From Mesobacillus subterraneus (GTDB lineage: Bacteria; Bacillota; Bacilli; Bacillales; Cytobacillaceae): DNA of 64,000 bases. Positions 7,778-16,781 of the stretch are shown piece by piece (positions within the stretch are counted from its first letter, which is position 1; the number at the start of each line of letters is the position of its first letter). Below the pieces are notes generated by a model. It was not told the DNA's origin. It saw only the letters and a program-made list of their open reading frames with translations, and made no database searches. A program made the position numbers and the translations under genes. The stretch lies in assembly GCF_020524355.2 (NCBI RefSeq), contig NZ_CP129019.1, positions 4,710,001 through 4,774,000 on the forward strand. The letters run 5' to 3'.

Positions 7778-8713
7778 TCAATCTAATTTTACTTGTAAAT
7801 GCTCTTTCAGTGTTTGCTGTAATTTTTGCTGCTCCTCATCTGATACGACGTAGTAATAGATTCCATCAATCTTAGTCCCGCTTCCGCTGATTTCCATTTG
7901 CTCTATGTTTTTGGCAGCTTTTTTATAGTTTGACTGAATATCTACCATCTCATTAAATTTCATGTTTGTTTTAATGTTTTGGCCGATCGCTTCGAAAATT
8001 TCATCAAACTTTGTCAAGGAAGAGAAGCTCGCACCTTGTTTGATTACTGCTTGTATTACTTGGCGCTGCCGTGACTGGCGGCCGAAGTCTCCGCGTGGAT
8101 CTTCATAACGCATACGTGAGTATTTCAAGGCCTTTTCTCCATTTAATACAATCTCACCCTTGGGAAAATGAACGCCAGCATACGTAAAATCCAGATCGTT
8201 CTCTACCGTCACTCCGCCGGTAGCATCTACTATGTCCCGAAACCCCTCCATATTGATTTGCATATAGTAATCAATCGGGATATCAAGAAAGTTTTCTACT
8301 GTATCCATCGACATTTCTACTCCGCCAAATGCATAGGCATGGTTTATCTTATCTTCAAACCCCTTGCCGACAATTTCGGTTCTCGTATCCCGAGGAATAC
8401 TGAGCATTTTGGTCGTTTGGGTAGAAGGGTTCACGGTCAGCACAATTAGTGTATCAGAACGGCCACGGTCCCCTTCGCGCTCATCGACTCCAAGCATTAG
8501 AACAGAAAAAGGCTGCTCCTCTTCTAAAGTAACCGGTGTTGGACGCTTCTCCGACTTTTCCCGGTCGATGGGCTGATGCATCGTATCAACAGCATTCGTC
8601 AATGAATTATATACATAAAAAGCATAGCCACCCACAGCAGCAAAGAAGACAAGAATTGTAATCCCCACTACTTTAAGCCAAGCAGGCTTTTTCTTAATTT
8701 TATTCTCTCTCAT
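7778..8713 (-). CDS. LytR-CpsA-Psr (LCP) family wall-polymer ligase
   Basis: A 311-residue LCP protein. After a basic N-terminus (MRENKIKKKPAWLK) comes one membrane helix (VVGITILVFFAAVGGYAFYV) and then the extracellular LCP domain. Conserved motifs are FSVLMLGVDEREGDRGRSDT, SIPRDTRTEI, KINHAYAFGG, and LKYSRMRYEDPRGDFGRQSR with the arginines that hold the polyprenyl pyrophosphate. LCP proteins transfer teichoic acid or other polymers from lipid carrier to peptidoglycan. ATG at 8713 is preferred because AAGGA lies eight bases before it; ATGs at 8719, 8731 and 8749 are less well spaced. It stands as a single gene. A C-terminal fragment of a similar protein lies at 50724-50860. Confidence 0.88.
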   Translation of the reverse strand: MRENKIKKKPAWLKVVGITILVFFAAVGGYAFYVYNSLTNAVDTMHQPIDREKSEKRPTPVTLEEEQPFSVLMLGVDEREGDRGRSDTLIVLTVNPSTQTTKMLSIPRDTRTEIVGKGFEDKINHAYAFGGVEMSMDTVENFLDIPIDYYMQINMEGFRDIVDATGGVTVENDLDFTYAGVHFPKGEIVLNGEKALKYSRMRYEDPRGDFGRQSRQRQVIQAVIKQGASFSSLTKFDEIFEAIGQNIKTNMKFNEMVDIQSNYKKAAKNIEQMEISGSGTKIDGIYYYVVSDEEQQKLQQTLKEHLQVKLD

Positions 8714-8892
8714 ATCCATATTCCTTCCCATAGTTGGAAGATTTAGCACTAGTCCTTATATTAGCAAATTATTCTATGGGTGAGAAGAGGGACATGAGGT
8801 TGGTTCAGATGGGGAAACAAAGGGACCGTTCTCGTGTTTCATTCGAGGGTCGAATTAGTTGTATTGTTAGTATTCAAATAAGCATGAATAAG

Positions 8893-8944
8893 CATGGGGA
8901 CGTACCTTTTGCTCCTTTTCAGTTACGAAATTTTCGAAAGATGG
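8893..8944 (+). repeat. Dispersed intergenic repeat, copy B
   Basis: CATGGGGACGTACCTTTTGC to TTCGAAAGATGG; see copy A at 4854-4907. A possible third, weaker copy starts near 21656 (GGGGACATGTGCGCTGG ... GTTACGGAA). Confidence 0.5.
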
Positions 8945-9336
8945 ACGGTCTCTTTGCATTTCATAATTGAAAATAACCTAAAACCAGGTCGGAATGAGTT
9001 CTGATCTGTTTTTTGTTGTTTGTGTATGATAGATATACTATTCGAAGTCCCTTGTACTGTAGATTTTGTTTTCGTTTATGGTGGCGAATTTAGTTTTGTT
9101 TAAGTTGAGTTGGCTGGGCTTTATTTCTCTTGCGTAGATTGATAGGACTTGGTTTGTGTTGATGGTGCCTTGGCTTGTTGCGATGAAACACAGGGACGGC
9201 TGACGTGTTTTATTTGAAGAGTCGAAATAGTTTACTCATGATCAGGATATCTGGGTATTGGCGATTTAATTTATCAAGTAACTTAATTTATATGGAATTG
9301 CAATAAATGATGAATGTGAAAGGAATTTATCACTTG

Positions 9337-9400
9337 CGCCATATTTTTTACCACTCTACGCCAATATTTTACCAGCCGTCGCCAAGCTCTTTACCAGTAA
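9337..9400 (+). repeat. Three imperfect tandem units of about 21 bp
   Basis: Three units each begin CGCCA and contain TTTACCA: 9337-9358, 9359-9379 and 9380-9400. They lie in non-coding DNA. No function is apparent. Confidence 0.5.
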
Positions 9401-9662
9401 AAAAATCCTCCATCATTTTTGTAAGGTGGAGGAGTTTGGGTGAAACACCATAACTGTTTTGGCGTCGCAATAGGGGGCGACACAGACATCACGGTTCTTA
9501 TATCTCAATTGGGAGTCGAGATAGTTCGGTTGAGGTTTCTGTCTTGAAATTTATTGTTTTAATAGTCAGGTGTTTTTGACACCCTCGAATTTCCGGAAGT
9601 TGACGGTATGACCTGTCCGGAAATTGAAGAGTTTACTGACTCTTTATATAATCCATAGAATG

Positions 9663-9709
9663 AAAAAGACGACTCCTGTATAACTGCCAGCAGCTATACA
9701 AGAGTCGTC
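9663..9709 (-). terminator. Long hairpin terminator after the MNT/HEPN genes
   Basis: GACGACTC (9668-9675) with inner CTGTATA pairs with TATACA and GAGTCGTC (9702-9709). The A-run 9663-9667 gives the minus-strand U-tract. It overlaps the last codons of the HEPN remnant. Confidence 0.75.
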
Positions 9710-10114
9710 CCAATTAAAACATTAATTTTGAGATATGTTTTTCTCCTGGTCTTGCAGGCATCATCTAATAGGGTGATATAAATTTTTTTTATAATGTTAT
9801 ATATGTCTAACGCGGTAGCTTCATCGTATGTGTGGGGGGGTTCTGTTTCGGTCTTCCAGCATTTTTAGCCAAAGCTCACCATCTGTTATGAGTCCTTCCT
9901 TGAATGCCGCTTTTATTGTGCTTCTCGGACTCGATAATTCTGTCACACCGGAATATTCTTAATAGGACTTCATAAGCTTCCAGGATAACTCATATGTAAA
10001 TTCGAATCGTTGAATGGTAGCATCTATGACAATGTCATCCTGTTCAGGGTCTCTTGAAAGGCTTTCTTTCAACGTAGAAAGAGCTCTTGCCAGATCCTTC
10101 ATTTTAACCATCAT
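9694..10114 (-). pseudogene. Broken HEPN-type nucleotidyltransferase-substrate-binding protein (toxin half)
   Basis: The minus strand reads MMVKMKDLARALSTLKESL, then RFEFTYELSWKLMKSY, an in-frame TAA, then SPRSTIKAAFKEGLITDGE and WLKMLEDRNRT. After a one-base shift at a seven-G run (9834-9840) the frame continues HTYDEATALDIYNIIKKIY to a TAG at 9694. These are signatures of the HI0074/HEPN family (nucleotidyltransferase substrate-binding protein), including the RN(R)TSH-like segment around the RxxxxH catalytic site. The total of 421 bases equals 140 codons plus one extra base. It lies 45 bases downstream of the intact MNT gene, the usual toxin-antitoxin order. The toxin appears inactivated twice. 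Confidence 0.8.
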
Positions 10115-10159
10115 TTTGTTTATAGTATCCACCACTTTTCCGCTCGAGTTTGTCGAAAA

Positions 10160-10465
10160 TTAAATGATTCCTTCCTTGTCAATAAAGTCTATCAATACCG
10201 TATTGCTTATTTGATCATAATCAATGACATCCAAAGTGTATATAATATTTGCTTCTGACAGCATATCACTTATACGAACAAGCTCCTCATTCTTGTTTTT
10301 AAATTTAATGGCCAAGTCAATATCAGAAGCGAAATTATAGTCACCTCTTGCTCTTGAGCCAAATAAGATTACTTTATCTATACTATTTGAGTACTCTGTA
10401 AAAATGTTAATGAGCTTATAAAAACTTTCTTTTGGTAAACCATACAATTTTGTTTCACTTTTCAA
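10160..10465 (-). CDS. Minimal nucleotidyltransferase (MNT), antitoxin-type
   Basis: A protein of about 101 residues of the MNT family. VILFGSRARGDYNFASDIDL holds the GSxxxGxxxxxSDxDL active-site motif, with the two metal-binding aspartates in SDIDL. TTG at 10465 was chosen because AAGGAGG lies at proper spacing; the longer ATG form adds an unlikely basic extension. MNT proteins partnered with HEPN toxins block the toxin by adding AMP to a tyrosine near its active site. Here the MNT is intact while the downstream HEPN is broken, so it may be an orphan antitoxin. Confidence 0.82.
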   Translation of the reverse strand: MKSETKLYGLPKESFYKLINIFTEYSNSIDKVILFGSRARGDYNFASDIDLAIKFKNKNEELVRISDMLSEANIIYTLDVIDYDQISNTVLIDFIDKEGII

Positions 10466-10741
10466 AACGAAGTGCCTCCTTCGTCTTATTCTTTTTATGG
10501 ATATACTTATTATAAAGTAAAGGGGGGGGATTTTTGGAAGCAAGGGGAAGTGACATGGTGACGAATCTGCTCAATAATCCCAAGTAACAAGCTCGATAGC
10601 TTAATAGCAGTCGAGCTTTTTGAATAGAGAAAAAAATGCACGAACCGTCATCCTGCGCACCAACAAATACTGTAAATGTTATAATGGTAAAACCGTAATA
10701 AAATGAGGCATAGATTTTTCAAACACATATAAGAAAGCAGC

Positions 10742-11893
10742 GTGATACTAATGGATTCCATAAGGGAGTTTATGGAGGACCATGTGCAAGAGATTTTAGA
10801 TGATATCAAGTTTCTGGTTGAATGTGATTCTCCATCATTGAATAAAAAACTCGTCGATCAGTGCGGGAACAGGATTCGGGAGCTTTTATACCGCTACTTT
10901 GGTAAACGGGCAGAAGTGCTGGAAGAAGAGAAGTACGGAAATCATCTGAAATTTGAATTCGGGGAAGGAGACGAAACCATCTTAATTCTTTCCCATTTTG
11001 ATACAGTATGGGAGCCTGGAGAGTTAAAGTTTAAAATCGAAGGCGATCTTGCATATGGACCTGGAATATTGGATATGAAGGGCGGTCTTGTTCAAGCGAT
11101 TTGGGCAATAAGAGCCATTAAGGAACTGAACATCCCGTGTTCAAAGAAAATTATCTTCCTTTTTACCAGTGAAGAAGAGGTGAGCAGCCCGACATCACGC
11201 TATGTCATTGAAGAGATAGCGAAGGATTGCCAATATGCATTGGTTACGGAACCACCGGTTGTTCGGACCGGTGCCTTAAAGACGGCAAGAAAGGGTTCAT
11301 CGCGTTATTTTATTGATATTACAGGCAAGGCTGCCCACGCTGGCAATAACCATCATGAAGGAGCCAGTGCTATTCAAGAGGCTGCGAAGACCATCGATTT
11401 TTTAGAGTCCTTAACCGATTACGACGTTGGAACTACCGTCAATGTTGGATTTGTTAAAGGCGGAGGCAAGCTAAATGTCGTGGCTGATCATGCAGAGATT
11501 GGCATCGATGTACGGGCGAAAACCAGTGAAGAACAGGAAAGAATTGATGAAATCATTTATGAACTGACACCTTTCACAGAGGGAACAAGCATCGACGTCA
11601 CAGGTGGCATCTCCCGCCCGCCGATGGAACGAAACCAAGATACAAAAGATCTATTCCAGACTGCCAAAGAAGCAGCAAAAGAAGAAGGCTTCAAGCTAAA
11701 AGAAGCCTCTGTTGGAGGAGGCAGTGACGGAAACCTCACAGCCAATATGGGAATCCCGACCTTAGATGGACTCGGTACCATTGGAGACGGAATCCATGCA
11801 AGAAACGAACATATCATCATCAGCTCAATCCCTGAACGGGCGGCGTTTTTTGCTAACCTGCTGATTGGTATTGGTACGAAAAAAGAGACATAG
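10742..11893 (+). CDS. M20-family metallopeptidase (glutamate carboxypeptidase-like)
   Basis: A 383-residue M20 peptidase of the ArgE/DapE/CPG2 group. Metal ligands are visible at H85 in LSHFDTVW, D111 in GPGILDMKGG, E144-E145 in FTSEEEVSSP, and a late histidine in DGIHARNEHI. The middle section (RKGSSRYFIDITGKAAHAGN) is the dimerisation domain typical of the family. It would cleave a C-terminal amino acid from a peptide or acylated amino acid in the cytoplasm; there is no signal peptide. The start is uncertain: GTG at 10742 has a nearer purine stretch, while ATG at 10751 gives the more usual N-terminus. A bidirectional terminator follows the stop. Confidence 0.85.
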   Translation: MILMDSIREFMEDHVQEILDDIKFLVECDSPSLNKKLVDQCGNRIRELLYRYFGKRAEVLEEEKYGNHLKFEFGEGDETILILSHFDTVWEPGELKFKIEGDLAYGPGILDMKGGLVQAIWAIRAIKELNIPCSKKIIFLFTSEEEVSSPTSRYVIEEIAKDCQYALVTEPPVVRTGALKTARKGSSRYFIDITGKAAHAGNNHHEGASAIQEAAKTIDFLESLTDYDVGTTVNVGFVKGGGKLNVVADHAEIGIDVRAKTSEEQERIDEIIYELTPFTEGTSIDVTGGISRPPMERNQDTKDLFQTAKEAAKEEGFKLKEASVGGGSDGNLTANMGIPTLDGLGTIGDGIHARNEHIIISSIPERAAFFANLLIGIGTKKET

Positions 11894-11914
11894 GGGTCCC
11901 TATGTCTCTTTTTT
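11881..11914. terminator. Bidirectional terminator
   Basis: AAAAGAGACATAGG (11881-11894) pairs with CCTATGTCTCTTTT (11899-11912), with T-runs on both strands. It separates the convergent M20 and D-lactate-dehydrogenase genes. Confidence 0.85.
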
Positions 11915-11915
11915 C

Positions 11916-12917
11916 TTATACCTGTTGTAATGCTTTACATTCGTTATTGCAAACTCCTGTTGTTTCAAAGTCTCTCAGGTTCGTAAGGGAGAATTCCACC
12001 ATATTGGCTACTGCTTCATCAGTGTAAAAGCCATAATGCGGTGTGACCAGGACATTGGGCAGGTTGATCAGTTCTTGCAGCACTGGATCATTAATACGAT
12101 CCTTGGAGTGGTCATGATGGAAGATTCCTACTTCGAATTCATAGGTATCTGTTGCAAGTCCTCCTAATTTTCCGTTTTTCAAGGCTTCGATTATGGCAGG
12201 GGCATCCATTAAAGCTCCTCTTGCCGTATTGATGATGATTGCGCCATCTTTCATTTTATTGATGTTTTCCTTGCTGATAAGATGGTGGTTCTCTTCTGTT
12301 AATGGGCAGTGTAAAGAGATGATGTCCGCTTGAGCGAATAATTCGTCAAGTGTAACGTAGTCAATATACTTCTTCGCTTCTTCATTTGGATACAAATCAT
12401 ATCCGATCATCTTTGCGCCAAATCCTGAAAAAGCTTTGATTGCCGTTACGCCGATCCGTCCGGTACCGATGAATCCGATGGTTTTTTTTCGCAATTCGAA
12501 TCCAATTAGACCTGCAAGGCTGAAGTTTTGTTCTTCTACTCTGTGGATGGCTTGCTTGATATTTCTGGCCAGGCAAAGAGCAGAGGTTACGGCAAACTCA
12601 GCAACAGCGTTTGGTGAATATGCTGGTACATTTGAGACTTTTATATTCCACTTGGCTGCTGCATCCAGATCAATATTATTAATGCCAGCGGATCGTGTAG
12701 CTAGGTATCGGACCCCTGTCTTTGCGATTTCTTCGATTGCTTCAGCATTCGCATTACAATTTCCTAAAATGGAGATTCCATCATATCCCTTGGCCAGGGC
12801 AGCATTATGGGGGCTGAAAGATTCGTGTACGATGGTTACTTGATGCCCCAGAAGGCTGGAGAATTTCTTGAAGCTTTCCATTTCATCAGGGCGAACGCAG
12901 TAGGCAAGTATATTCAT
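11916..12917 (-). CDS. D-2-hydroxyacid dehydrogenase (D-lactate dehydrogenase-like)
   Basis: A 333-residue NAD-dependent D-2-hydroxyacid dehydrogenase. The N-terminal substrate domain begins MNILAYCVRPDEMESFKKF. The cofactor domain carries IGFIGTGRIGVTAIKAF. The catalytic set is the Arg in INTARGALMD, the Glu in ATDTYEFEVG and the His in LVTPHYGFYTDEA. The length and the RSAGINNIDLDAA segment fit fermentative D-lactate dehydrogenases (LdhA) best, though a related 2-ketoacid substrate is possible. It is the second gene of an operon, 12 bases after a PTS IIC gene, so it may act on the product of the imported compound. Confidence 0.85.
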   Translation of the reverse strand: MNILAYCVRPDEMESFKKFSSLLGHQVTIVHESFSPHNAALAKGYDGISILGNCNANAEAIEEIAKTGVRYLATRSAGINNIDLDAAAKWNIKVSNVPAYSPNAVAEFAVTSALCLARNIKQAIHRVEEQNFSLAGLIGFELRKKTIGFIGTGRIGVTAIKAFSGFGAKMIGYDLYPNEEAKKYIDYVTLDELFAQADIISLHCPLTEENHHLISKENINKMKDGAIIINTARGALMDAPAIIEALKNGKLGGLATDTYEFEVGIFHHDHSKDRINDPVLQELINLPNVLVTPHYGFYTDEAVANMVEFSLTNLRDFETTGVCNNECKALQQV

Positions 12918-12929
12918 GGTTTCATTCTC

Positions 12930-13991
12930 CTATTCGAATTTTAATTTATAATCTTCCGGTGCAACTTTCTTGGTTACTTTTGAGAAAATGTAGTTAAAAG
13001 CAAATCCCAATGCGATTGGCAGAATGATGAAAATAGTTCCTACTAAAAGGAGATTCGTAGCCGACCATCCGTTTTCCATAAGATTCAGGGCATTGATTGG
13101 CCCAATTAATCCTGAGAAACCAAAGCCAGCGCTCATTGGCGTACCTTGTATGTTGAAAATCCCAGCAAGAGCACCAAGAATAGCAGCATTACATACGATA
13201 GGCAGAATCATGACTGGTCTTTTCATGAAGTTGACCATCTGCATTTTTGGTGAACCTAAGAAGTGTGCTACAGAAGTACCAGCAGAATTAGCTTTCCATC
13301 CAGCAATTGCTAATCCGAAGCCAGCAGCAACAATTCCCAGGTTAGCAGCACCTGAGCCAATTCCTGCAAGAGCAATGGCGGTCGCAACGCCAACTGTGGA
13401 AATAGGAGAAACTATCAGTAAGGCAAAAGAAATGGCTGTCAAGCTGCCCATTAAAATAGGCTGTAATGTGGTGAAATTAGAAATGATTTCACCAACAAAA
13501 CTTGTGATTAATTTTACATAAGGAAGTGTAATAATTCCTGCAATGCCAGCAACTGTGATTACAATAGTAGGAACTAGTAGAATTGTATAAGCTTTTAGTC
13601 GGGTGCCGATCAACAATACAAGTGCTGCAGCAAAGGCAGCCGTTAAACCAGCATTAATGACATCTCCGGTCCCAGCAAATATAAATGCTCCTTTTTCGCC
13701 GCTTATCGCAACACCTGAGCCAACGACGGTCGCAATTCCAACAGAAGAAGTTTGAATCGGTGTAAACTTAAACTGCATGGCGATCGTGATACCAATGACC
13801 ATAGGCAACATTCTTATTGCTAAACTAGTAATATCAATTATATATTGTGCACCGGAAAAGTAAGGGAGGAGTGCTTTAGCAAGTTCGCCTAGTAATGCTC
13901 CCGGTACAAGGGCTACGACAATCCCGATACTCAGTCCGGCGAGGATGTGATTCCAAAATTCTTTTGCCGTCATTTTTTTATTCGTTTCCAT
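12930..13991 (-). CDS. PTS transporter subunit IIC-like membrane protein
   Basis: A 353-residue, very hydrophobic protein with about ten membrane helices. KEFWNHILAGLSIGIVVALV and the glycine-rich AGIGSGAANLGIVAAGFGLA segments resemble the stand-alone PTS EIIC family (PF13303 type). No IIA or IIB genes lie next to it, which is common for this family. ATG at 13991 has GGAGGA upstream. It is the first gene of an operon with the D-lactate dehydrogenase-like enzyme. The substrate cannot be told from sequence. Confidence 0.8.
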   Translation of the reverse strand: METNKKMTAKEFWNHILAGLSIGIVVALVPGALLGELAKALLPYFSGAQYIIDITSLAIRMLPMVIGITIAMQFKFTPIQTSSVGIATVVGSGVAISGEKGAFIFAGTGDVINAGLTAAFAAALVLLIGTRLKAYTILLVPTIVITVAGIAGIITLPYVKLITSFVGEIISNFTTLQPILMGSLTAISFALLIVSPISTVGVATAIALAGIGSGAANLGIVAAGFGLAIAGWKANSAGTSVAHFLGSPKMQMVNFMKRPVMILPIVCNAAILGALAGIFNIQGTPMSAGFGFSGLIGPINALNLMENGWSATNLLLVGTIFIILPIALGFAFNYIFSKVTKKVAPEDYKLKFE

Positions 13992-14418
13992 TTGTGAGTC
14001 CTCCTAAAGGATTAGTATGTTGAGATATTTATGATATATCACTATTATAATAGAGATTATTAATAAATCGGTGTCTAAAATGTGAAACACTGAGCAAGTT
14101 AAAGATTTGTGAAGAATATGTGAGGATAATCAGAAAATTGAAATGAAGAGAGAAAAAGGGAAAGGATCTTTTGCTTCATTTTTTATTCATCTTATTATAG
14201 TCATATATTAAGAAGTTCCATTGCAAAGAACCCTCAATCTTTTAAAAAGCTGTGCGTGATTATGCCAAGAAGATATCCTTAGAACAGAAGGAGTTGGTAG
14301 ATCGTTACCATTCTCAAGAACAGAAGGAGTTGATAGATCATTGCCATTCTCATAATGGCTGACCTCGGATGTAGCTTTTATGGGTTACCCATGGGTTAAG
14401 AATGCTTAATAAATAGAA
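13992..14418. other. Gene-free stretch with short coding remnant
   Basis: Upstream region of the PTS operon. Near 14281-14352 a 36-bp unit beginning AGAACAGAAGGAGTTG is present twice in tandem. Read on the + strand this gives AKKISLEQKELVDRYHSQEQ and similar, so it may be the last bit of a lost gene. Nothing else is recognised. Confidence 0.4.
14281..14352 (+). repeat. 36-bp direct repeat, two copies
   Basis: Units 14281-14316 and 14317-14352 differ at only three positions (GGTAGATCGTTACC against GATAGATCATTGCC). Confidence 0.7.
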
Positions 14419-14455
14419 AAAAGAGAAAAACAATTTCTGTTTTTCTCCCTTTTCT
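14419..14455 (-). terminator. Terminator of the sulfite-oxidase-like gene
   Basis: GAGAAAAACA pairs with TGTTTTTCTC around a short loop. On the minus strand it is followed by a T-rich stretch. It lies just past the stop at 14468. Confidence 0.65.
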
Positions 14456-14467
14456 ATAGGTCTTCAT

Positions 14468-15130
14468 TCAATCAAAATCCTTCTTTTCCCATTCATCCTC
14501 TGGCAGGTACATGTCGTCGCTTGAGAATCTTTCTTCTTTGAACGGATTGGCGTTGTTGTGGAACCCGTTGCTTTCCCAGAATCCTCTTTTATCTTCTTCC
14601 ATGAATTCAAAACCCCGGACCCATTTTGCGCTTTTCCAGAAGTATAATTTAGGCAACACCAGTCTCAATGGCCAGCCGTGTTTTTTTGAAAGAGGTTTGC
14701 CATCATAGGAGTGGGCAAGTAATACATCGTCGTCAAGGAGCATTTGAACTGTTAGATTTGTTTCGTAATCGTGGTCACCGTGAACCATTACAAACTTCCC
14801 GCTCGGTTTAATCCCATAATGCTCAAATAAGTCTTGTACTTTCACGCCGGTGAATTCAGTATCGAATTTTGACCACCTTGTAACGCAATGGATATCACAT
14901 TTAACGGTTGTCTGGGGCAGTTTTAACAAGTCAGTATAGGACATTGTGACAGTCTCTTCTACCTCTCCAAAGATTTTAAAGTCCCATGTGTCCATTTCAT
15001 ATTCAGGAACTTCTCCTTCATGCAATATCGGAAATCTCTCTGTCAGAACCTGACCCGCTGGAAGTCTACCCTTTAACTTCGGATCCACTTCTTTTACTTT
15101 CATCTTTTTTATACGATCTGCTTTTAACAT
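14468..15130 (-). CDS. Sulfite oxidase-like molybdopterin oxidoreductase (YuiH-like)
   Basis: A 220-residue protein of the oxidoreductase molybdopterin-binding family, close to B. subtilis YuiH. KCDIHCVTRWSKFDTEFTG contains the cysteine that ligates molybdenum. DHDYETNLTVQMLLDDDVLL and GWPLRLVLPKLYFWKSAKWV are further cofactor-binding segments. There is no signal peptide or Tat motif, so it is probably cytoplasmic, and it lacks the dimerisation and cytochrome domains of full sulfite oxidases. ATG at 15130 has a GGAGGG site. It is a single gene; the electron partner is unknown. Confidence 0.85.
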   Translation of the reverse strand: MLKADRIKKMKVKEVDPKLKGRLPAGQVLTERFPILHEGEVPEYEMDTWDFKIFGEVEETVTMSYTDLLKLPQTTVKCDIHCVTRWSKFDTEFTGVKVQDLFEHYGIKPSGKFVMVHGDHDYETNLTVQMLLDDDVLLAHSYDGKPLSKKHGWPLRLVLPKLYFWKSAKWVRGFEFMEEDKRGFWESNGFHNNANPFKEERFSSDDMYLPEDEWEKKDFD

Positions 15131-15339
15131 CTCTTTCCCTCCTTGATATAATATTCTGTTAAATTATGTTCGATTCTACCATTCTCATTTTCCTTATACA
15201 AATTTTATTTTGCTTTTGTTTGTTTCGTGTTGAGTTTTAGATAATAATTTTTTTACTAGATAATCAAAGATTTACTAGATTCAAAGGGGATGATATAAAG
15301 ATACTATGAAAATAGAATTAAAGACTTAGTTTTAAAAAT

Positions 15340-15477
15340 ACCTGAAAACAACATAAAACAATAAAATAATGTGGGTTTTAGACATGAAAACCAAATAAAT
15401 TATAAACAATTCAAAAAAAACATTGTAGAAAGGTAGAATGTCATGATAAAATTTAACCAAACATGAAAGCGCTTCAC
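15340..15477 (+). promoter_or_regulatory. Control region of the sugar-uptake operon, with cre-like site
   Basis: TGAAAGCGCTTCAC at 15464-15477 matches most of the CcpA cre consensus TGWAANCGNTNWCA, failing only in the last positions. Further upstream, near 15350, the A-rich sequence ACAACATAAAACAATAAAAT resembles ACAACAAAACAGAAATAAAC in front of the second operon (near 22991), a candidate DeoR operator. No S-box (SAM riboswitch) is visible here, unlike in B. subtilis mtnKA. The rest of 15131-15562 is AT-rich and holds nothing else I recognise. Confidence 0.45.
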
Positions 15478-15562
15478 GGTAGATTCCTCTATCTATTAGG
15501 AATGACAGAGATACATATGGCTCGATAGACTGGAATCCAACAAAAATTTAGGGGGAATAAAG

Positions 15563-16676
15563 ATGAAGAAAAGAAACTTCTTTAAAACTGTTGCCGTTTC
15601 AGCAATGGCTATGAGCTTATTGTTAACGGGCTGCTCTTCGGGTGGATCAGAGACTACGAAAGGGAACGAAAAAGTCAGCTTCGAAAACGTCCCTGAAGTG
15701 TTCAAAGATGGAAATGATATGAAGATCAAGGTAATCAGGAAAATTGGCGGCGACGACCATACTGCTCAATTCCTTGCTGGTGCTAAATCCGAAGGTGAAG
15801 CATTAGGCTTCAAGGTAGATGTATTTACAGCAAATGGCGACACAGCGAAATTCCATGATGCGATTGCGCAAGGTCTCCAAGAAGACTATGACGGTTTCAT
15901 CATTTCCCATGGTGATGATGCTGCTACTGTAGATGATGTGAAAAAATTGACTGAAGCTGGCAAGAGTGTTGTTACTTTCGACTCAAACGGCGATTTGATG
16001 AATGTTGATGGCGTTACTTTAACTTCTCAAGATGACGAAGCGCTTGCAAAGCTTGCTTTGGATCAGTTAGTTAAAGAGACAAATGGTGAAGGAAATATAG
16101 TTTACCTTTGGGTTGATGGATTCCCGCCAATGGTTAGACGTAACAATGTATATAAAGATGTACTTGAAAAGAATCCTGGCCTAAAAGAAGTGGAACGCTT
16201 CGGTGTTGCTGCTGCTGATACATCTGTCCAGACACAGAACGCTGTTGCTGCCATGCTTAACAAGCACAAGAAAGGTGAAATTGACGCAATTTTCCGCTAC
16301 TTGGGATGCGTTCGCGATTGGTGCAGCTCGTGCAATCAAGGAAGCTAGCAGAGATGAAATCAAGATTTACGGTATTGACGTTTCAAACGCTGACCTTCAA
16401 TTGATGCAGGAAAAAGGAAGTCCGTGGGCATATACAGCGGCTGTTGATCCTAAGCTGATTGGCGAAGTGAATATGAGAATTCTTGCGAAGAAGCTAGCTG
16501 ATGAAGAAACTCCACAGACCTATGACCTTGAAGCATCATTAATCGACCAAGAATCACTTCAATCTGCAGAAAATGTGAATATGCAGACTCTTGCTGATAT
16601 CATCGATGGATGGGGCAAGTCTGATGCTTTCGAAGAAGATTGGATGAAAACTTTAAAAGATCATTATAAGAAATAA
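15563..16676 (+). pseudogene. Sugar-binding lipoprotein of the ABC importer, frameshifted
   Basis: A periplasmic-binding-protein type 1 (RbsB-like) lipoprotein. It begins MKKRNFFKTVAVSAMAMSLL and has the lipobox LLLTGCSSGG. The body (VIRKIGGDDHTAQFLAGAKS, DGFIISHGDDAATVDDVKKL, YGIDVSNADLQLM) is the two-lobe sugar-binding fold. The frame is lost at TTTTCCGCTACTTGG around 16291-16300: removing one C restores FATWDAFAIGAARAIKEAS and the rest of the protein. The total of 1,114 bases is 371 codons plus one. It would bring the substrate to the ATPase and permease encoded next. A sequencing error is quite possible because all partner genes are intact. Confidence 0.85.
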
Positions 16677-16710
16677 GTATCTTGATTCATTGAAGGTACA
16701 TGGGAAGCGC

Positions 16711-16748
16711 ACTCTCTTATAGATACCCTTTAAGAGAGTGTTTGCTTT
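16711..16748 (+). terminator. Attenuator-like hairpin between binding protein and ATPase genes
   Basis: ACTCTCTTA (16711-16719) pairs with TAAGAGAGT (16731-16739), followed by GTTTGCTTT. Such partial terminators commonly reduce transporter-gene expression relative to the binding protein. Confidence 0.6.
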
Positions 16749-16781
16749 ACAAGTGCAATTGCCGGAAGGTGGGAAAGAACT

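Larger units (their letters stand above)
8714..9660. other. Gene-free stretch with dispersed repeat fragments
   Basis: About 950 bases without a credible gene. It contains copy B of the dispersed repeat (8893-8944). It also has two related fragments: GGGACCGTTCTCGTGTTTC near 8822 followed by CGAGGGTCGAA, and ACAGGGACGGCTGACGTGTT near 9189 followed by AGAGTCGAAATAG. A similar fragment recurs near 33294 (GGGACAGAGGGAAGGTTCTC, GGGGTCGAAATAAA). These look like decayed copies of an intergenic repetitive element. A weak dyad TCCTCCA/TGGAGGA at 9406-9433 could be a minus-strand terminator. Confidence 0.5.

Noticed and set aside
15131..15562. S-box (SAM) riboswitch expected upstream of mtnK-type genes
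   Set aside because: I looked for the conserved S-box segments and saw none; the region is a simple AT-rich leader with a cre-like site.
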